Source of the DNA: Candidatus Polarisedimenticolia bacterium
GTDB taxonomy: Bacteria; Acidobacteriota; Polarisedimenticolia; Gp22-AA2
Length of the DNA stretch: 40,870 bases
NCBI GenBank assembly: GCA_036001465.1
Contig: DASYUH010000014.1
Location: 1-40,870, forward strand
Direction of reading: 5' to 3'
Both the position numbers and the translations under genes were made by a program. Under the pieces are notes generated by a model. It had not been told where the DNA came from. It made no database searches and saw only the letters and a list, made by a program, of their open reading frames with translations. Position 1 is the stretch's first letter. Each line of letters starts with the position of its first letter. Below are positions 39,900-40,870 of the stretch, piece by piece.

Positions 39900-40870
39900 T
39901 CAGGGAGCCCGAGGCTCCAGAAGCAGGGACCGGCCCTCCATCTCTTCGGGCGCCTCGAGCCCCATGAGCGACAGCATCGTCGGCGCCACGTCCGACAGCA
40001 GCCCGCCCGCTCTCGATCGCTTCCCTTCCAGGCCGGCCGCCACGACGTGCGCCGGGACCGGATTCATCGTGTGGGCGGTCAGGGGGGATCCGGTCTTCGG
40101 ATCGACCATCTGCTCGGCGTTGCCGTGGTCGGCGGTCACCAGGGCGAGCCCCCCGAGACGCAGGATCTCCCTGACCACCGCCTCGACCGACTCATCGACC
40201 ACCCTGCACGCGGCGGCGGTCGGCTCGAGACGTCCCGTGTGGCCCACCATGTCGGCATTGGCGAAATTGAGGACGATCGCCTGGGCCGGCCTGGCCTGCA
40301 ACCTCTTGAGGACCTCCGCCGTCAGCTCGCGGGCGCTCATCTCCGGTTTCTGATCGTAGGTCGCGACTCCGCGCTGGGAGGGAACGAGGCAGCGCTCCTC
40401 GCCGGGGAAGGCGCGCTCTTCGCCGCCGTTGAAGAAATAGGTCACGTGGGCGTACTTCTCCGTCTCGGCGATGCGCAGCTGGGGCAGGCCGGCGTCGCTG
40501 ACCGCCTCGCCGAACGTCCCCTTGATGTGCTGCGGCGGGAAGGCCACCGGGAGCCGCCAGGTCCGGTCGTAGGTCGTGAAGCAGACGAACGTCCCCAGGG
40601 CCGGGCGCGACGGCCGGGGGAACGGCCGGAAGTCGTCCTCGGTGAAGGCGCGCGTGATCTGCCGGGCCCGGTCGGCGCGGAAGTTGAAGAAGACGATGGC
40701 GTCCCCGTCGCGGACGCGCGCCTCCCTATCGGCACCCCGGGGCGATGCTCCGGCCGGGAGGCCACCCGCGCCGGACTCGATGATCGATGGGACCAGGAAC
40801 TCGTCGGTGATGCCGGCGTCGTAGCCGGCCTGGACCGCCGCCTCGGCGGTCGGGTAGACCGGCCCCTCGC
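39900..40870 (-). CDS. gpmI: 2,3-bisphosphoglycerate-independent phosphoglycerate mutase (partial)
   Basis: The 5' part lies beyond the right edge; 323 residues are present. The frame reads EGPVYPTAEAAVQAGYDAG, then IVFFNFRADRARQI (phosphate-binding Arg pair), then PPQHIKGTFGEAVSDAG, AETEKYAHVTYFFNGGEE, VLNFANADMVGHTGRLE (metal-ligand D and H), ALVTADHGNAEQM (D-H-G-N), and SPLTAHTMNPVP. These are the GpmI phosphatase-domain motifs. It interconverts 2- and 3-phosphoglycerate with two manganese ions in the cytoplasm. A short insertion (about 35-52 of this fragment) occurs between the usual Y-D-x-G and F-N-F-R-A-D blocks. Confidence 0.95.
   Translation of the reverse strand, partial: EGPVYPTAEAAVQAGYDAGITDEFLVPSIIESGAGGLPAGASPRGADREARVRDGDAIVFFNFRADRARQITRAFTEDDFRPFPRPSRPALGTFVCFTTYDRTWRLPVAFPPQHIKGTFGEAVSDAGLPQLRIAETEKYAHVTYFFNGGEERAFPGEERCLVPSQRGVATYDQKPEMSARELTAEVLKRLQARPAQAIVLNFANADMVGHTGRLEPTAAACRVVDESVEAVVREILRLGGLALVTADHGNAEQMVDPKTGSPLTAHTMNPVPAHVVAAGLEGKRSRAGGLLSDVAPTMLSLMGLEAPEEMEGRSLLLEPRAP

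Overview
The window is GC-rich bacterial DNA from what looks like an environmental genome. The right half carries a GWxTD-domain secreted protein, a YvcK/CofD-like factor, a sigma-54 activator and paired M16 peptidases. That set fits Acidobacteriota or a related soil/sediment lineage; this is inference from gene content, with no marker gene to prove it. No rRNA, tRNA, CRISPR array, transposase or integrase is visible.

Region 1 (1 to about 9250) is the distal part of a chromosomal integron cassette array. Imperfect inverted repeats of about 92-105 bases (attC sites, with RYYYAAC left and GTTRRRY right core boxes) separate one- or two-gene cassettes. Cargo: an unknown basic protein, two orphan membrane proteins, an NTF2-like lipoprotein, HicB/HicA, a membrane-anchored lipoprotein-like protein, Phd-like/Doc, a reversed HigB/HigA-type pair with its own promoter and operator, a secreted protein, an F420/NADP-type oxidoreductase with a DUF1801 protein, a broken secreted gene and an orphan Imm53-type immunity protein. 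attC sites lie 3' of the genes, so attI and intI should lie left of base 1. The sites decay from left to right, and three of them carry GAC/GTC core boxes instead of AAC/GTT.

Region 2 (about 9250-15700) still has cassette-like texture: short, mostly monocistronic plus-strand genes of unrelated function (CPBP protease, two VOC proteins, truncated epimerase, SRPBCC, methyltransferase, beta-carbonic anhydrase, NTF2-like, tiny membrane proteins), with eroded attC relics between several of them. I read it as the fossil end of the same array.

Region 3 (about 15700-31354) is plus-strand chromosomal DNA in small translationally coupled operons (ATGA/GTGA/TTGA overlaps): VanY-type peptidase, membrane proteins, an NmrA-like reductase, VOC proteins, an acyltransferase-like membrane protein, an alpha/beta hydrolase, DoxX, DUF4242, GNAT, RidA, a secreted glycosidase-like protein, an M16 catalytic/non-catalytic pair and an acetoin-utilization/HDAC-type deacetylase.

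Region 4 (31356-40870) is entirely minus strand: BolA and an ornithine-cyclodeaminase-like enzyme; a sigma-54 activator whose receiver lacks the phospho-acceptor aspartate; then an operon cyclophilin - GWxTD - YvcK - S24/S26 peptidase driven by a near-consensus promoter; then a zinc-ribbon protein, ComF and the partial phosphoglycerate mutase GpmI running off the right edge.
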